Assembly (NCBI GenBank): GCA_037481695.1
Contig: JBBFLE010000005.1
Span: 124,001-188,000, forward strand
Length of the DNA stretch: 64,000 bases
Origin: a bacterium
GTDB lineage: Bacteria; Desulfobacterota; Desulfocorpusculales; Desulfocorpusculum
Reading direction: 5' to 3'
The first letter of the stretch is position 1, and each line of letters begins with the position of its first letter. Under the pieces are notes generated by a model. It worked only from the letters and a program-made list of their open reading frames with translations, was not told where the DNA came from and did no database searches. Positions 1-9,320 of the stretch are shown here, piece after piece. The position numbers and the translations under genes were made by a program.

Positions 1-524
1 TGCAAGAGGACCGTAGCATCGCTGAGAGCTATGTCTGGAAGCACCTGGAAGATCCTGGAAAATGATTTACTTCGACTCACTATGTCCTGAAAACGGTAAC
101 GGCCCGATATCTCCTCCTGGAGCTGATGGATGAGAGATAGGTCCCGAAAGGTCTCCACCGCGCCTATTACCCGTCCCTTTTGGTCTCTGATCTGGGCTGT
201 GGAAATGCTTATGGGAACCTCCCGGTTCTCCCGGTTGAGGATATTGACTTCCAGATTGACTATGCGCTCCTGGGTCTGGGCAGTTCGTCTGAGGGGGCAG
301 TCCTCGAAGCAGATGTTGGCCCGGAAGATCTCGTGGCAGAACTGGCCTATGGCCTCATGGCGGCTGAATCCTGTTATCTGCTCGGCCGCCCTGTTGAAGG
401 ATGTTATACGGCCATCCTGATCCACTGTGAAGACCCCATCGGCTATGCTGTCCAGTATGAGCTGGGTCCAGCCCGGATCTGCTGCTGGATTGAGCTTTTT
501 TTCTGGCGAGGTTCGCTCTGCCAT
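1..524 (-). CDS. PAS-domain sigma-54-dependent transcriptional activator (C-terminus beyond window)
   Basis: Enhancer-binding activator of sigma-54 RNA polymerase. The visible 174 residues hold an N-terminal PAS sensor (about residues 20-125, including an FNRAAEQITGF signature and a Cys-containing segment ICFEDCPLRR) and then the first part of an AAA+ domain, ending at SDATVLL just before the expected Walker A. The ATG at 524 has a good Shine-Dalgarno (AGGAGGG) 6-7 bases upstream. The PAS region closely resembles that of the complete activator at 16117-17532, so the two look like paralogues placed on either side of the Hdr electron-transfer operon. The target is not shown by sequence; control of redox genes is an inference. 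The C-terminal ATPase and HTH lie outside the window. Confidence 0.88.
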   Translation of the reverse strand, partial: MAERTSPEKKLNPAADPGWTQLILDSIADGVFTVDQDGRITSFNRAAEQITGFSRHEAIGQFCHEIFRANICFEDCPLRRTAQTQERIVNLEVNILNRENREVPISISTAQIRDQKGRVIGAVETFRDLSLIHQLQEEISGRYRFQDIVSRSKSFSRIFQVLPDIALSDATVLL

Positions 525-556
525 GCCAATCCCTCCTGAGTATTCAACATAAGCCA

Positions 557-578
557 CAGGTTGCTTTTATGCAACCTG
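557..578. other. Perfect 8-bp inverted repeat between activator and kinase genes
   Basis: CAGGTTGC and GCAACCTG are separated by 6 bases. The hairpin lies downstream of the histidine kinase stop and upstream of the activator start, both on the minus strand. No T-tract follows on the minus strand, so it is not a convincing terminator. It could be an operator for the activator gene or a weak terminator. Confidence 0.35.
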
Positions 579-661
579 GATGGATCCTGGATCAAGCGGA
601 TGGCAGGGCTTGCCAGTGAGGGCGCTTTTCGTGAGGTGCACTGCTCAGGGGTTATCAGGCT

Positions 662-2149
662 TCAGCCATTGGCTAAAGCGGAACTAACAGCAGGAAGGCT
701 TAGACAGAACCTGGATCCACTGCCCGGTTTGGACTCAACAGAGATGCTACCCCCATGCTCGTGCACCAGCTTATGGGTAAGCATCAGACCCAGACCTGTG
801 CCCTTTGTGCCCTTGGTGGAGAAAAACCTGTGGAAGAGCTTTTGACGGGTGGCCTGATCCATACCAATGCCATTGTCCATGACCTCAAAGAGAATCTCCC
901 CTGCTGGCCCGGTGCCGGTTCGGAGAGTCACCTTGTGGTAGCTCTTTTTCTTGTCTTCAGCACAAGCATCCAAGGCATTGGATAGAAGGTTCACCAGGCA
1001 CGTGTGAATAGCCTTTGTGTCCATGGGGATGGGCCCGAGAGAGGGATCCAGCTCCAGGACCAGCTCTATGCCCATCCTGCTAGCTGTCTCCAAGAAGAGC
1101 CCGGCAGCCTCCTCCGCCACTTCATTGGGATTGGCGGGCTGCATCTTCGTTATGCCTACCCTTGAGTACGCAAGAAGGTCCCGCACCAGGTGGGAAATTC
1201 GATCTATGTTTCGCTCCACCATGGCCCAGCCCTTCTGTAGCAAGACCTGATCCCCTTTGGTCATGGCGGTCTGGGTGACATAAACCCCTCCCTCCAGGCC
1301 GGTCAGGATGTTCTTTATTCCATGGGCCAGGGAGGCCACGGTTTCCCCAACCAATGCCAGGCGCTCGGCCTGGAGCTTCTCCTGCTCCAGGGCTTTCAGT
1401 GGCCTCAAATCCACAGACATCTCAATCACATGGTCAACCTGGCCCCATTCGTTCATCACCGGAGCCGTGTAAACCAGGTAAGGAATCTCCTCTCCTTCAC
1501 GGGTGACGCCTCTCTCTTCGCTCCTGTGGGGGGATCCATTCTGGAAGCTCTTCTCCACGAGGCAAGCCTCACATTTTTTATCTCTGTTTTTGTACACGTG
1601 GAAACAGTAATCCCCCAGAGCTCCTCCAAAAGTCTCCCGGAAATTTCGATTGGCCTCGGCTATTCGAAAGTCTCGATTCACCACGGCTATGTAAGACGGC
1701 ACGCTCTCGAAGATGGCCTGATATTCCTTGCGGCTCCTTTCCAATTGTCTCTCGCGCTCTCGAACCCGCTCTTCCATGAGCGGGATGGACTGCGCCAAGA
1801 GCCCCAGTTCACCCCTTCCCTCCATCAGCAGTGGCTCCCCATACTGGCCTTTAGCGATACGGGCCGTTGCATCGGCCAGTTTGCGAATGGGCTTTACTAC
1901 CATCAGGAACAGTAGCATGCAGATTGCGGCTGAGGTGAGAGAGGACAAAACTGCCCATGCAATTCCAAGGGACTTAATACCCTGGCCCTCAGGCCCCTGC
2001 AGAGCGCCCAGCCGAAATGCCACCCAAGCCATTATTGCCATAGACACAAAGCAGACCAAGGCCACCAAGACCCTGAGTTTCAACCCAAGGGAATACTCTA
2101 GGATGAGCGACCGAGTGCCTCGGGCTTTTGATCCTTGGAGCTCTTCCAT
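662..2149 (-). CDS. Membrane sensor histidine kinase (HAMP-PAS-HisKA-HATPase)
   Basis: Autophosphorylating sensor kinase. Two membrane segments (about residues 26-48 and 62-86) enclose a very short periplasmic loop. They are followed by HAMP (86-135), PAS (140-250, with a CEAC motif that might bind metal or a cluster), a HisKA domain with the phospho-acceptor His about residue 276 (SLAHGIKN), and an HATPase with N, G1 (DNGIGM) and G2 (GTGLGL) boxes. The ATG at 2149 is chosen; a TTG at 2155 is the alternative. The gene is last in the operon, directly after two single-domain response regulators that are its likely partners. With the loop so short, sensing is probably intramembrane or cytoplasmic through PAS. 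The signal is unknown. Confidence 0.9.
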   Translation of the reverse strand: MEELQGSKARGTRSLILEYSLGLKLRVLVALVCFVSMAIMAWVAFRLGALQGPEGQGIKSLGIAWAVLSSLTSAAICMLLFLMVVKPIRKLADATARIAKGQYGEPLLMEGRGELGLLAQSIPLMEERVRERERQLERSRKEYQAIFESVPSYIAVVNRDFRIAEANRNFRETFGGALGDYCFHVYKNRDKKCEACLVEKSFQNGSPHRSEERGVTREGEEIPYLVYTAPVMNEWGQVDHVIEMSVDLRPLKALEQEKLQAERLALVGETVASLAHGIKNILTGLEGGVYVTQTAMTKGDQVLLQKGWAMVERNIDRISHLVRDLLAYSRVGITKMQPANPNEVAEEAAGLFLETASRMGIELVLELDPSLGPIPMDTKAIHTCLVNLLSNALDACAEDKKKSYHKVTLRTGTGPAGEILFEVMDNGIGMDQATRQKLFHRFFSTKGTKGTGLGLMLTHKLVHEHGGSISVESKPGSGSRFCLSLPAVSSALANG

Positions 2150-2186
2150 CCTCAAGGGCCCTCCCCGCTCTGAGTGCCTCGAGGCC

Positions 2187-2600
2187 TCAGGATGCCCCCC
2201 GATTTCTTGCCTCCAGGGTCTCCCGGATGGCGCTCAAGAGGGCCTGGCGGTCTATGGGTTTTTCCATGAAACCCTCAGGGGGCGGAATGGAGCGGGCAGA
2301 GATGAACCGCTTGAAGTCTATGAGGGGATACTCGGGGGCGCTGAAACCAGTGATCATTATCACCGGGATATGGCTCAGTGCCGGATCCTTGCGTATCTCC
2401 CTGTAGAGCAAAATTCCTGTCTTCTCCGGCATAAGCAGGTCTAAGCAGATCAGGTCTGGCTTTTCTTTCCTGATCTTCTCCAACCCCTCCGAGCCGTCCA
2501 TGGCAAAGCAGGTCTCATACCCGCTTTCTTCGAGGAAGGTGGTCAGAAAGGTCACCACGTCCTCTTCATCATCTATGACCATTATCTTTCTGGATCCCAT
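2187..2600 (-). CDS. Single-domain response regulator (receiver only)
   Basis: A 137-residue CheY-like receiver with acidic pocket residues about 10-12 (DDE), phospho-acceptor Asp about 54 (LICLDLLMP), conserved Thr (MITG) and Lys (MEKP). It has no output domain, so it should act by protein contact or as a phosphate shuttle. It lies 3 bases downstream of a second receiver gene (2604-3038) and just upstream of the histidine kinase. An insertion between beta-4 and beta-5 (about residues 88-108) is shared with the other two receivers of this operon, which suggests they arose by duplication. Confidence 0.9.
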   Translation of the reverse strand: MGSRKIMVIDDEEDVVTFLTTFLEESGYETCFAMDGSEGLEKIRKEKPDLICLDLLMPEKTGILLYREIRKDPALSHIPVIMITGFSAPEYPLIDFKRFISARSIPPPEGFMEKPIDRQALLSAIRETLEARNRGAS

Positions 2601-2603
2601 GGC

Positions 2604-3038
2604 TTATCCTCCCTTCCCTGGGCCGCCGCCCCCCAAGGAGGCCTCAGCTTTTTCCAAGACCTCATGGACTGTCTTGAGCAAGAATTCCCGGTCGATGGGC
2701 TTTTCCACATAGCCTTCCGGGCCAGGCACAGATCGCTCGTACACGAACTTCTTGAAGTCCACTCCTGGAAACTCTTCTGCCCTGAAGCCCGTTACCATGA
2801 CCACAGGTATATCCTTGAAGCTGGGATTCTTCCTGAGTTCTCTGTACAGAGCTATCCCTGATTTTTCCGGCATCAATATGTCCAGGCAAATAAGATCTGG
2901 CCGCTGCTGAGCCAGGGCCGCCTCGCCGGCCTTGCCATTGGTTGCAGTGATTACCTCGTAGCCATTTTCCTCAAAAAGAGTAGCCAGGTAGGTAAGCACA
3001 TCTGGCTCGTCTTCCACTATGAGAATTCGCTTGGGCAT
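2604..3038 (-). CDS. Single-domain response regulator (receiver only)
   Basis: A 144-residue receiver with acidic pocket ED at 9-10, phospho-acceptor Asp about 53 (LICLDILMP), Thr (MVTG) and Lys (VEKP), ending in a short Gly-rich tail. It is strongly similar to the neighbour at 2187-2600 and to the receiver at 15371-15787, including a shared insertion before the EKP motif. It follows the selenoprotein gene by about 30 bases in the same operon. Putting three receivers and a kinase together with an Hdr complex suggests that the complex, or its expression, is under phosphorelay control. Confidence 0.9.
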   Translation of the reverse strand: MPKRILIVEDEPDVLTYLATLFEENGYEVITATNGKAGEAALAQQRPDLICLDILMPEKSGIALYRELRKNPSFKDIPVVMVTGFRAEEFPGVDFKKFVYERSVPGPEGYVEKPIDREFLLKTVHEVLEKAEASLGGGGPGKGG

Positions 3039-3069
3039 GGTCTTGGCCTCCTGCCTCCAGAAGAGCTAT

Positions 3070-4359
3070 CTAGCCGGGCAAATTGCACTCCTTCAGGTCT
3101 TCTCCCAGGTAGATTCTTTCGTTTTCATTGAGGATCCCCAGGGAAAGGCATATCAAGGTCCAAAGGTGCACTACCTTGAAACTCCTCCCATGATGGTGCG
3201 CGAGCTCCATGATCTGGGAATGGCAGTTGTGGCAGGGCGTGATCACATAGCTGGCCCCGGTCCGATCTATCTGCTCGAGCTTGAGCCTGCCGAACTTGAA
3301 TCGCTCTTCCACATATTGGTTCTGCAGAAAACCTCCTCCTCCCCCGCAGCAGTAGTTGTTGGACTTGTTGGGAACCATGTCTACAAAATTTTGTTCACCC
3401 ACCACGGCCTTCACTACGAACCTGAGTTCATCGGCGATCCAGTCTCCCAGGGACTGCCTCACTAGTTTGCAGGGATCCTGGACGGTGAACTTGATCCCAT
3501 TTTTGTTCCAGTCCGAGTTCACCTTGAGCTTGCCCTCCCTGATCCCCTTGGCATAGAACTCAATGACGCTGTGGAGTTCCCAGTTGTGCGGAATCCTGAA
3601 TTTCTGCAATCCAGCCTGGATTGCGTAGAATGCATGCCCTCATTCGGTCTCTATGAATGTGCGACAGCCCAGGTCATCAACAACCTTTGCCTGTGTTGCG
3701 ATGATCCTGGCCCAGGCATCGTCGTCGGCCAGGAACATGCAGTAGTTCTCTCCCCCCCACATCTCCGAGGAGTAGGTCCAGTCGATCCCGCACAGGTGCA
3801 GGATCTTCCAAAGAGGCACCATCTCTTCGGGCTCGGTCACAGGCTCCCTGGAGTTCTGGTTCAGGTAGTAAGGAGCTCCCTTCTTGTCAATGGGAGCTTG
3901 CAGATTTTCCCACCCGGGCTGTTCACTCCTGACCTGTTCCAAGACATCCTCTACCACGAAGATCCAGTCCTCCTTAGGGATCCCCATGGCTCCCCCGCGC
4001 TCCACGTGGAAGTCACAAGAACCCCTGATACCCTTGGGTCTCTCCTCCCTGGGCCAGGTGGCACGGGCCTCGTACACCAGCCTGGGGATGTCCACCTCCA
4101 TGGGGCAGGCGTAGATGCATCTCTGACACTGGGTGCACATCCATACCCATGGCGTTGTCACCACTTCTTCGTCCAGGCCAAGGAGAACCATGCGCACGAA
4201 TTTTCTGGGATCCATGTCCGCAAGCCCGGCGGCCGGGCAACCTGCCACACAGGTGCCACAAAGCATGCACATGTCCAGGTTCCCACCATTAGGAATGGCT
4301 CCCTGCGCCCTTTCCTTGAACCTGGCCACTCTTTCCTGCAGTTGAAGTGCATCACCCAT
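3070..4359 (-). CDS. Selenocysteine-containing 4Fe-4S / CCG-domain protein (HdrD/DsrK-like)
   Basis: An iron-sulfur oxidoreductase of about 429 residues. The N-terminal half has two 4Fe-4S motifs (CMLCGTCVAGCP and CTQCQRCIYACP) and the C-terminal half the CCG domain (NYCCGGGGG and CHNC). The frame is interrupted by one TGA at 3640-3642, after which the same frame continues with perfectly conserved family sequence (TE-U-GHAFYAIQ). Relatives such as DsrK/HmeD-type proteins have Cys here (ECGHA), a ligand of the catalytic cluster. A hairpin begins 15 bases after the TGA, where a bacterial SECIS belongs. It should therefore be one selenoprotein, not two ORFs (3640-4359 and 3070-3609). As the last electron-transfer gene of the operon it may hold the substrate disulfide-type or hydride site. 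The substrate is unknown. Confidence 0.86.
3606..3624 (-). promoter_or_regulatory. Candidate bacterial SECIS hairpin
   Basis: On the coding (minus) strand, GCAATCC and GGATTGC pair around a short G-containing apical loop, starting 15 bases downstream of the in-frame UGA (3642-3640). Distance and size fit the bacterial SECIS recognised by SelB. It lies inside the coding sequence, as expected for bacteria. Confidence 0.65.
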
Positions 4360-4437
4360 AAAGTTTCACCTCCTGATTGAGAGCTTCACTTCTCACCCCG
4401 GGCCGTGTCTCTCCCACGGCGGCTGCATCCTTTTGAC

Positions 4438-7400
4438 TCAGAGGTGTGCGAAAGCATCCTCCAGAGTTGCATCTATTACGGCCATGGTGGCCTTGTCCTC
4501 CAGTCCCCGGACAAATGCAGCCCCGCTGGGACATGCCACAGCGCAGGCCCCGCAGCCCTGGCAGGCCGCGGGGTCCACGACTATCACACCCTCTTCCACA
4601 TCCAGCTTCCTGGCCTGGTAAGGGCACAGGGCCACACAGGTCTCACACAATGTACAGATGCTCCTTTTCACATCCGCGATCATACGAGCCGATAAAATCT
4701 CTTGACGCCGCAGTATGGCCAGGGCTCTTTGAGCAGCGGCTTGCGCCTGCGCCATGCTCTCTGCAATGGAGCGGGGTGAATGGGCCGTGCCACAGAGGAA
4801 CACCCCTTCTTTGAGGAAGTCCACTGGCCTCCACTTGGCATCCGCCTCCAGGAGGAAACCGTCCTGGTTTGTCACCAATCCCAAGGCTGCGGCCAGCCCC
4901 TGGGTATCCTCGGGGGGCACTATCCCCGTGCTCAGCACCAAGGCCTCGGCCCTTATCTTGGCCTCGCGCTGAAGGATGGGGTCGTGGAATCTCACCACAG
5001 GCAGACCCTCCTCTATGGACACCTCTGGCTTCCTGTGCACCCTGTAGGGAATGAATCTAATGCCTGCGGCCCGGGCCCTCGTGTAATGCTCTTCCAGGAA
5101 ACCATATGTCATAAGGTCCCTGTAAAGAATGTAGATGCGCGCGTCCTTGTTCCACTGCAGGGTCTTGAAGGCGTTCTTCAATGCGGAGGAGCAACAGACC
5201 CTGCTGCAGTAAGGCCTGTTTTCGTCCCTGGATCCCACGCACTGGATCATGACCACTGTCTTGAGCCTTTCCTTGGGCAGCCTGAACTGGGCCAGGGCCT
5301 CCTCGAACTCCTCTTGGGTGAAGACCCTGTCGCTTTGGCCATAGCAGTAATCCGCAGGGCGGGCTGCCTGGGCACCGGTGGCCAAGATGGTGACCCCGTG
5401 CTCCACGTTGCTCTTGTTGCCTTGCCTGTCCCTAAGCACGGTTTGAAACGCACCCACACGGCCGTGGGACTCAACTATCTGTGTCTCGGTCAGGACCTCA
5501 ATGGAAGGGTTGTCTTCCACCTGTTTCACGATGTCCGCCAGCAGCCTGTGGGGGTCCGGGCCGTCTAGAGTGTGATAGATATGCCTCAGCCGGCCTCCCA
5601 GGCTCTTGTCCTTTTCCACCAGTGTGACCGGAAAGCCCATCCGGGATATGGTCAAGGCCGCAGTCATGCCGGCGATGCCCCCTCCCACCACGAGGGCCCT
5701 CTGGGTCACCGGGACCGGGACCACAGAGAGGGGATCCCTCCGTTTGAGGCGCTCCAGGACCGAGTGCAGCAATAGCTCTGCTTCCTTGGTGGCCCGCGCC
5801 TGGGACCCATTTCCGGAGAATCCAAGGCTCCTGAGATCCACCACTTCCACGAGAACGGGGTTGAGGCCGAGCCGGATGCCCAGATGGCGCAGTTTCCTCT
5901 TGTAAACATAAGGGAGGCAGGCCCCCATGAGGAGCCGATTGGTCTGCGTGGGCTGAAGTCTTCTTAGGACCTCATCCAGGACCTCATCCGAGCAGAGCTG
6001 ATCCACCTCCAGGACGGTCTCCACCCACCGATCCCCCTTGAGCCTGTCCACGAGGTGGACCCAGTCCAGGTTTCCCTCGGTGGAACCCATGCATCTGCAA
6101 AGCACGATGCCCACTCTGGGTGCAGCCCTTGCCAGGTCCTTTTCCTCCTGGGCGGGTACCTCCTTGGTGCCCACCATGCCCTTGGATGCAAGAAAAGTGG
6201 CTGTCTCGGCTGCCGCAGCCCCTGCCTGGACCAAGGTCTCAGATATGTCTTTGAGCCCTGTGACCGAGCCGCACACAAACACACCCGGATTCTCGGTGCG
6301 CACCAGCGAGAACCCCAGAGGAAGAGCAAACCCAAAGGCATTGGGGGAGACCCCCAGCTTCTCCATGAGCTCCCTGAGGCCGGACTGCGAGGTCTGTCCG
6401 GTGGAAAGCACCACAATGTCAAAGGCCTCTTCTTGGATAGACCCCTCCTCGTCCACGTAACGGATGCTCAGAGTGCCATCCTCCAACGGCACGGCAGTGT
6501 GCACCCTGGAGCGGATGAGGCGCACCCCCTTTTCTTCCTCGGCCCATCTCTGGTAACGATAGAAGTCCTTGCCGTAGGTCCTCATGTCCATGTAGAAGAT
6601 GGCTGTGTCCACCTGGCCGGAGCTGGCCTCCTTGGCCAGGACCGCCTCCTTCAAGGCGAACATGCAGCATATGGAGGAGCAGTAATCCCTCTGGAGATGA
6701 AGGTTTCTGGAGCCCACGCACTGGATCCAGGCAATGCTTCGGATAGGCTTGCCGTCCGAGGGTCTAAGGAGCCTTCCGCCCGTGGGCCCCACACCGCTCA
6801 TGAGGCGCTCGAACTGGAGGCTGGTCATGACACTGGGGTGGGTGCCGCAGCCGTAAAGGTCCCTCAGCGGGGCTGGGTCGAAGAACCCAGTGCCACCTGC
6901 CAGCACGATGGCCCCCACCTGGAGGGTCTTTTGGGTATCGATGAGGAAGAGGTCAATGGCCTGGGTAGGGCAATGAATCATACACTTGCCGCACTTGTTG
7001 CAGTGCTCACGGTCTATGATGTATGTGTTGGGGAGGTTCTGAGGGACCGGTCTATACACTGCCTTGCGTTGGCTGAGCCCCTGGTTGAACTCATCGGGGA
7101 CCACCACGGGGCACACCTCAACGCACTTGCCGCAGCCCATGCATCGATTCACGTCCACCTGTCGCGCCTTCTGGAGGAGCGTTACCTGGAAGGCCCCAGG
7201 CTCCCCTGAGACCTCCTTGACCTCTGTGAATGGCATGATCTGTATGTTGTCATGGAAAAGGGCCTTTCTCATGCAGAATTCCGAGGCCTTTTCCCTGTCC
7301 ACCATGGGGAGCATCTTGCACATGCCGCAGTGATTGTTAGGGAACTGGTAATCCAGTTGGGCCAGTATGCCGCCTATGGCCGGAGAGCTGTCCATGAGGT

Positions 7401-7494
7401 ATACCCCATAGCCCAGCTCGGCCAGATCGAGGGCTGATCTGATCCCGCCGATGCCTGCTCCCACGACCAGAACGTCTGCCTGTGTCATCTCCAT
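4438..7494 (-). CDS. hdrA: Tandem HdrA-like FAD/4Fe-4S electron-bifurcation protein
   Basis: A 1018-residue protein made of two HdrA-type flavin modules. Module 1 starts at the N-terminus with a Rossmann FAD motif (VVGAGIGGIRSA) and a Cys motif (HCGMCK), then two 4Fe-4S motifs (CMGCGKCVEVCP and CNKCGKCMIHCP). Module 2 begins about residue 600 (VVGGGIAGMTAA), with a Cys-rich CSRVCCSSALK segment. The C-terminus has two more clusters (CTLCETCVALCP and CQGCGACAVACP). A linker around residues 460-560 resembles the N-terminal domain of HdrA (LCRCMGS). Family members hold the bifurcating FAD. With MvhD and FdhB/FrhB-like subunits encoded next to it, it probably splits or merges electrons between a low-potential carrier and NAD(P)H or a thiol/disulfide. 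The partners cannot be read from sequence. Confidence 0.88.
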   Translation of the reverse strand: MEMTQADVLVVGAGIGGIRSALDLAELGYGVYLMDSSPAIGGILAQLDYQFPNNHCGMCKMLPMVDREKASEFCMRKALFHDNIQIMPFTEVKEVSGEPGAFQVTLLQKARQVDVNRCMGCGKCVEVCPVVVPDEFNQGLSQRKAVYRPVPQNLPNTYIIDREHCNKCGKCMIHCPTQAIDLFLIDTQKTLQVGAIVLAGGTGFFDPAPLRDLYGCGTHPSVMTSLQFERLMSGVGPTGGRLLRPSDGKPIRSIAWIQCVGSRNLHLQRDYCSSICCMFALKEAVLAKEASSGQVDTAIFYMDMRTYGKDFYRYQRWAEEEKGVRLIRSRVHTAVPLEDGTLSIRYVDEEGSIQEEAFDIVVLSTGQTSQSGLRELMEKLGVSPNAFGFALPLGFSLVRTENPGVFVCGSVTGLKDISETLVQAGAAAAETATFLASKGMVGTKEVPAQEEKDLARAAPRVGIVLCRCMGSTEGNLDWVHLVDRLKGDRWVETVLEVDQLCSDEVLDEVLRRLQPTQTNRLLMGACLPYVYKRKLRHLGIRLGLNPVLVEVVDLRSLGFSGNGSQARATKEAELLLHSVLERLKRRDPLSVVPVPVTQRALVVGGGIAGMTAALTISRMGFPVTLVEKDKSLGGRLRHIYHTLDGPDPHRLLADIVKQVEDNPSIEVLTETQIVESHGRVGAFQTVLRDRQGNKSNVEHGVTILATGAQAARPADYCYGQSDRVFTQEEFEEALAQFRLPKERLKTVVMIQCVGSRDENRPYCSRVCCSSALKNAFKTLQWNKDARIYILYRDLMTYGFLEEHYTRARAAGIRFIPYRVHRKPEVSIEEGLPVVRFHDPILQREAKIRAEALVLSTGIVPPEDTQGLAAALGLVTNQDGFLLEADAKWRPVDFLKEGVFLCGTAHSPRSIAESMAQAQAAAQRALAILRRQEILSARMIADVKRSICTLCETCVALCPYQARKLDVEEGVIVVDPAACQGCGACAVACPSGAAFVRGLEDKATMAVIDATLEDAFAHL

Positions 7495-7549
7495 AGTGGA
7501 ACCCCTTCATGCGAGTGCTTGCTGATGCAGATGCGAATTCCCATGGTCC

Positions 7550-8692
7550 TCACTTTCCTGCCGCTACCTCTTGGAACTCCTTTTCGTAGAACACACCCAG
7601 TGGAAGGGGCTCCTTGACGTCTCTTCCTGGTTCGTAATCGAAGAGCCTCTGGGTCCCCTCGGCCACGCTCCTGAACAACTGGGAAACCGGGATCTTGCTC
7701 GGACACACGCTGGTGCACTGACCGCACCCCACGCAAAGGGTGCTCATGTGCTGCATCCTGGTGAGGTGATAGAACAGTGTGTCCGTTGGCATCTTGAGCA
7801 TGCCCCTCTTCTGTGCCCAGCGGAAAAACTGCTCCGAGTCGTGCTGGAAGGTGTCCGTCACAAACACGCACTCCCGGCAGTAACACACAGGACAGGCCAC
7901 CCTGCAGTTGTAGCAGTTGATACAGTTCCCGAGGACGTTCATCAGGCCTTCCAGGTCACTGGTTTGCTCCCTCATGTCCTTGAGCCAAGAGTCCCGAAAC
8001 GAGATCCGCTCCTTCAACAGAGTCTCCAAGGCCTGCTCCCTGTGGGAAGGCCTCTGTGCCTCGCTCATGCCTGCCTTGGAGAGGGCCACCTTTCCCTTTT
8101 CTGTGACCCCTTCCAGGGTGATACCCCTGTCCAGGTCCTCGCCGATGAGCAACACACGGATATCCGCCCCGTCGGCCACCGGGTGCTCGCATGCCTTGCA
8201 GGCCTCGGCCAGATCGGCCCCATTGCGAACCGCACCCCTTGCGTCCCTGAGAGCCCGATAGAAATCCATGGTAAAGGACGGATCCCCCTTGTCTAGGCTC
8301 AGAAAGTCTCCATTCTCGTAACGCCCGAGGCAGTCCATCCCTATTATGAGGACCTGGTCGAGGCGCCCTTGTTTAAGCTTCACCAGCTCCACAAAGGGGC
8401 GTATCTCGCACGGCCGCATGACCAGGGCCAGGCGCCTGCCCGTCTCGTCGTGGGTCAGCTGTGCTGCAAATCTGGCCGCATTGGTCGGCACCACAGGGGC
8501 CAGCGGATCCACCCCGTGGAGCTTGGCCTGATCCTTTATGAGGGTCTGCATGATGACATTCTTGTAAGGGAGCCTGGTGGGCGCCATGACCGCCTCCACC
8601 ACCTGGCCCTCCATGAGGGATGCCAGGAAATCCCGCAATCCCTCCAGCACACTGGCCCCGTCCTTTCCCTCTATTCGCGCGTATTCGACCAT
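7550..8692 (-). CDS. FdhB/FrhB-like iron-sulfur flavoprotein subunit
   Basis: A 380-residue protein of the coenzyme F420 hydrogenase / formate dehydrogenase beta-subunit family. The N-terminal and central parts contain the FrhB flavin-binding region (for example RPCEIRPFVEL and IIGMDCLGRYENG). The C-terminus has Cys-rich cluster motifs (CINCYNCRVACPVCYC and CVGCGQCTSVCP). Family members oxidise or reduce F420 or NAD(P) through FAD and pass electrons to iron-sulfur clusters. Its place between mvhD and hdrA suggests it is the soluble electron entry or exit module of the Hdr complex. F420 use is doubtful in this kind of organism; NAD(P)H or ferredoxin is more likely. No catalytic formate dehydrogenase subunit is nearby. 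Confidence 0.85.
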   Translation of the reverse strand: MVEYARIEGKDGASVLEGLRDFLASLMEGQVVEAVMAPTRLPYKNVIMQTLIKDQAKLHGVDPLAPVVPTNAARFAAQLTHDETGRRLALVMRPCEIRPFVELVKLKQGRLDQVLIIGMDCLGRYENGDFLSLDKGDPSFTMDFYRALRDARGAVRNGADLAEACKACEHPVADGADIRVLLIGEDLDRGITLEGVTEKGKVALSKAGMSEAQRPSHREQALETLLKERISFRDSWLKDMREQTSDLEGLMNVLGNCINCYNCRVACPVCYCRECVFVTDTFQHDSEQFFRWAQKRGMLKMPTDTLFYHLTRMQHMSTLCVGCGQCTSVCPSKIPVSQLFRSVAEGTQRLFDYEPGRDVKEPLPLGVFYEKEFQEVAAGK

Positions 8693-8772
8693 TGTTGCCC
8701 TCTTGAGTGATCTCTAGTTCTTTCCTCCATGCAGGCAGATTTTCCACCCGCCTGTGCGACCGGCTTCAACCT

Positions 8773-9195
8773 CTATGCCACAAGCTTCCTTTTGACCTGA
8801 CTCGGTCCCAGGGCCTTTACCTTCTCCACCATCTCCTTGATGGTGTCTGCAAAGAGGTTACCTTCGCTGGCTGCGATCCACCTGAGCCAGAGACGATCCT
8901 CCTCGAACCCGAACCTCTTAAGGATATCCTTTAGGAGGGCCACCCTTCGGCGTGCCTTGAGGTTTCCGTTGATGTAGTGGCAATCGCCAGGCCAGCACCC
9001 CCCGATGAGGACCGCATCTGCCCCCTCCAACAAGGCCTTGATCACATACTTGGGGTCCACCATGCCGCTGCACATGACCCTGATGAGCCGGACATTGGCC
9101 GGGTAAGACAGCCGGGAGGTGCCGGCTAGGTCAGCGGCCGTGAAGGTGCACCAGTTGCACACAAAGGCCACGATGATGGGTTCGAAGTCTGCCAT
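8773..9195 (-). CDS. mvhD: MvhD-like 2Fe-2S electron-transfer subunit
   Basis: A 140-residue MvhD/FlpD-family protein, which in methanogens and bifurcating complexes wires a hydrogenase or dehydrogenase to HdrA. The family Cys pattern is visible: VCNWC near the N-terminus, MCSG, and GGCWPGDCHY. All key positions here are Cys; none is UGA. The ATG at 9195 is preferred because GGAGG lies just upstream and homologues start close to this point. An ATG at 9225 would add ten residues and also has a purine-rich stretch. It sits between the HdrA-GltD and FdhB-like genes, fitting a bridge between the NAD(P)H module and HdrA. Confidence 0.9.
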   Translation of the reverse strand: MADFEPIIVAFVCNWCTFTAADLAGTSRLSYPANVRLIRVMCSGMVDPKYVIKALLEGADAVLIGGCWPGDCHYINGNLKARRRVALLKDILKRFGFEEDRLWLRWIAASEGNLFADTIKEMVEKVKALGPSQVKRKLVA

Positions 9196-9320
9196 GTGGG
9201 TTCCTCCATCGCTTGAGTCAGTCATCCCAAAGATCCTTCCTAGATGACTCCTTGTCCTGCCAGTTGTGGAGCCTCATGTTGGGGAAAAAACAAACACGTG
9301 CATCCCATCTGGTGCAAGCT

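Noticed and set aside
557-578. Rho-independent terminator after the histidine kinase
   Set aside because: The stem is perfect but no T-tract follows on the minus strand; kept only as an inverted repeat.
3640-4359. Treating the ORFs 3640-4359 and 3070-3609 as two genes
   Set aside because: They are in one frame, separated by a single TGA inside a conserved motif, with a SECIS-like hairpin after it. One selenoprotein explains both.
8773-9225. Selenocysteine in the MvhD-like protein
   Set aside because: All expected Cys positions are encoded by Cys codons and the frame has no internal UGA.
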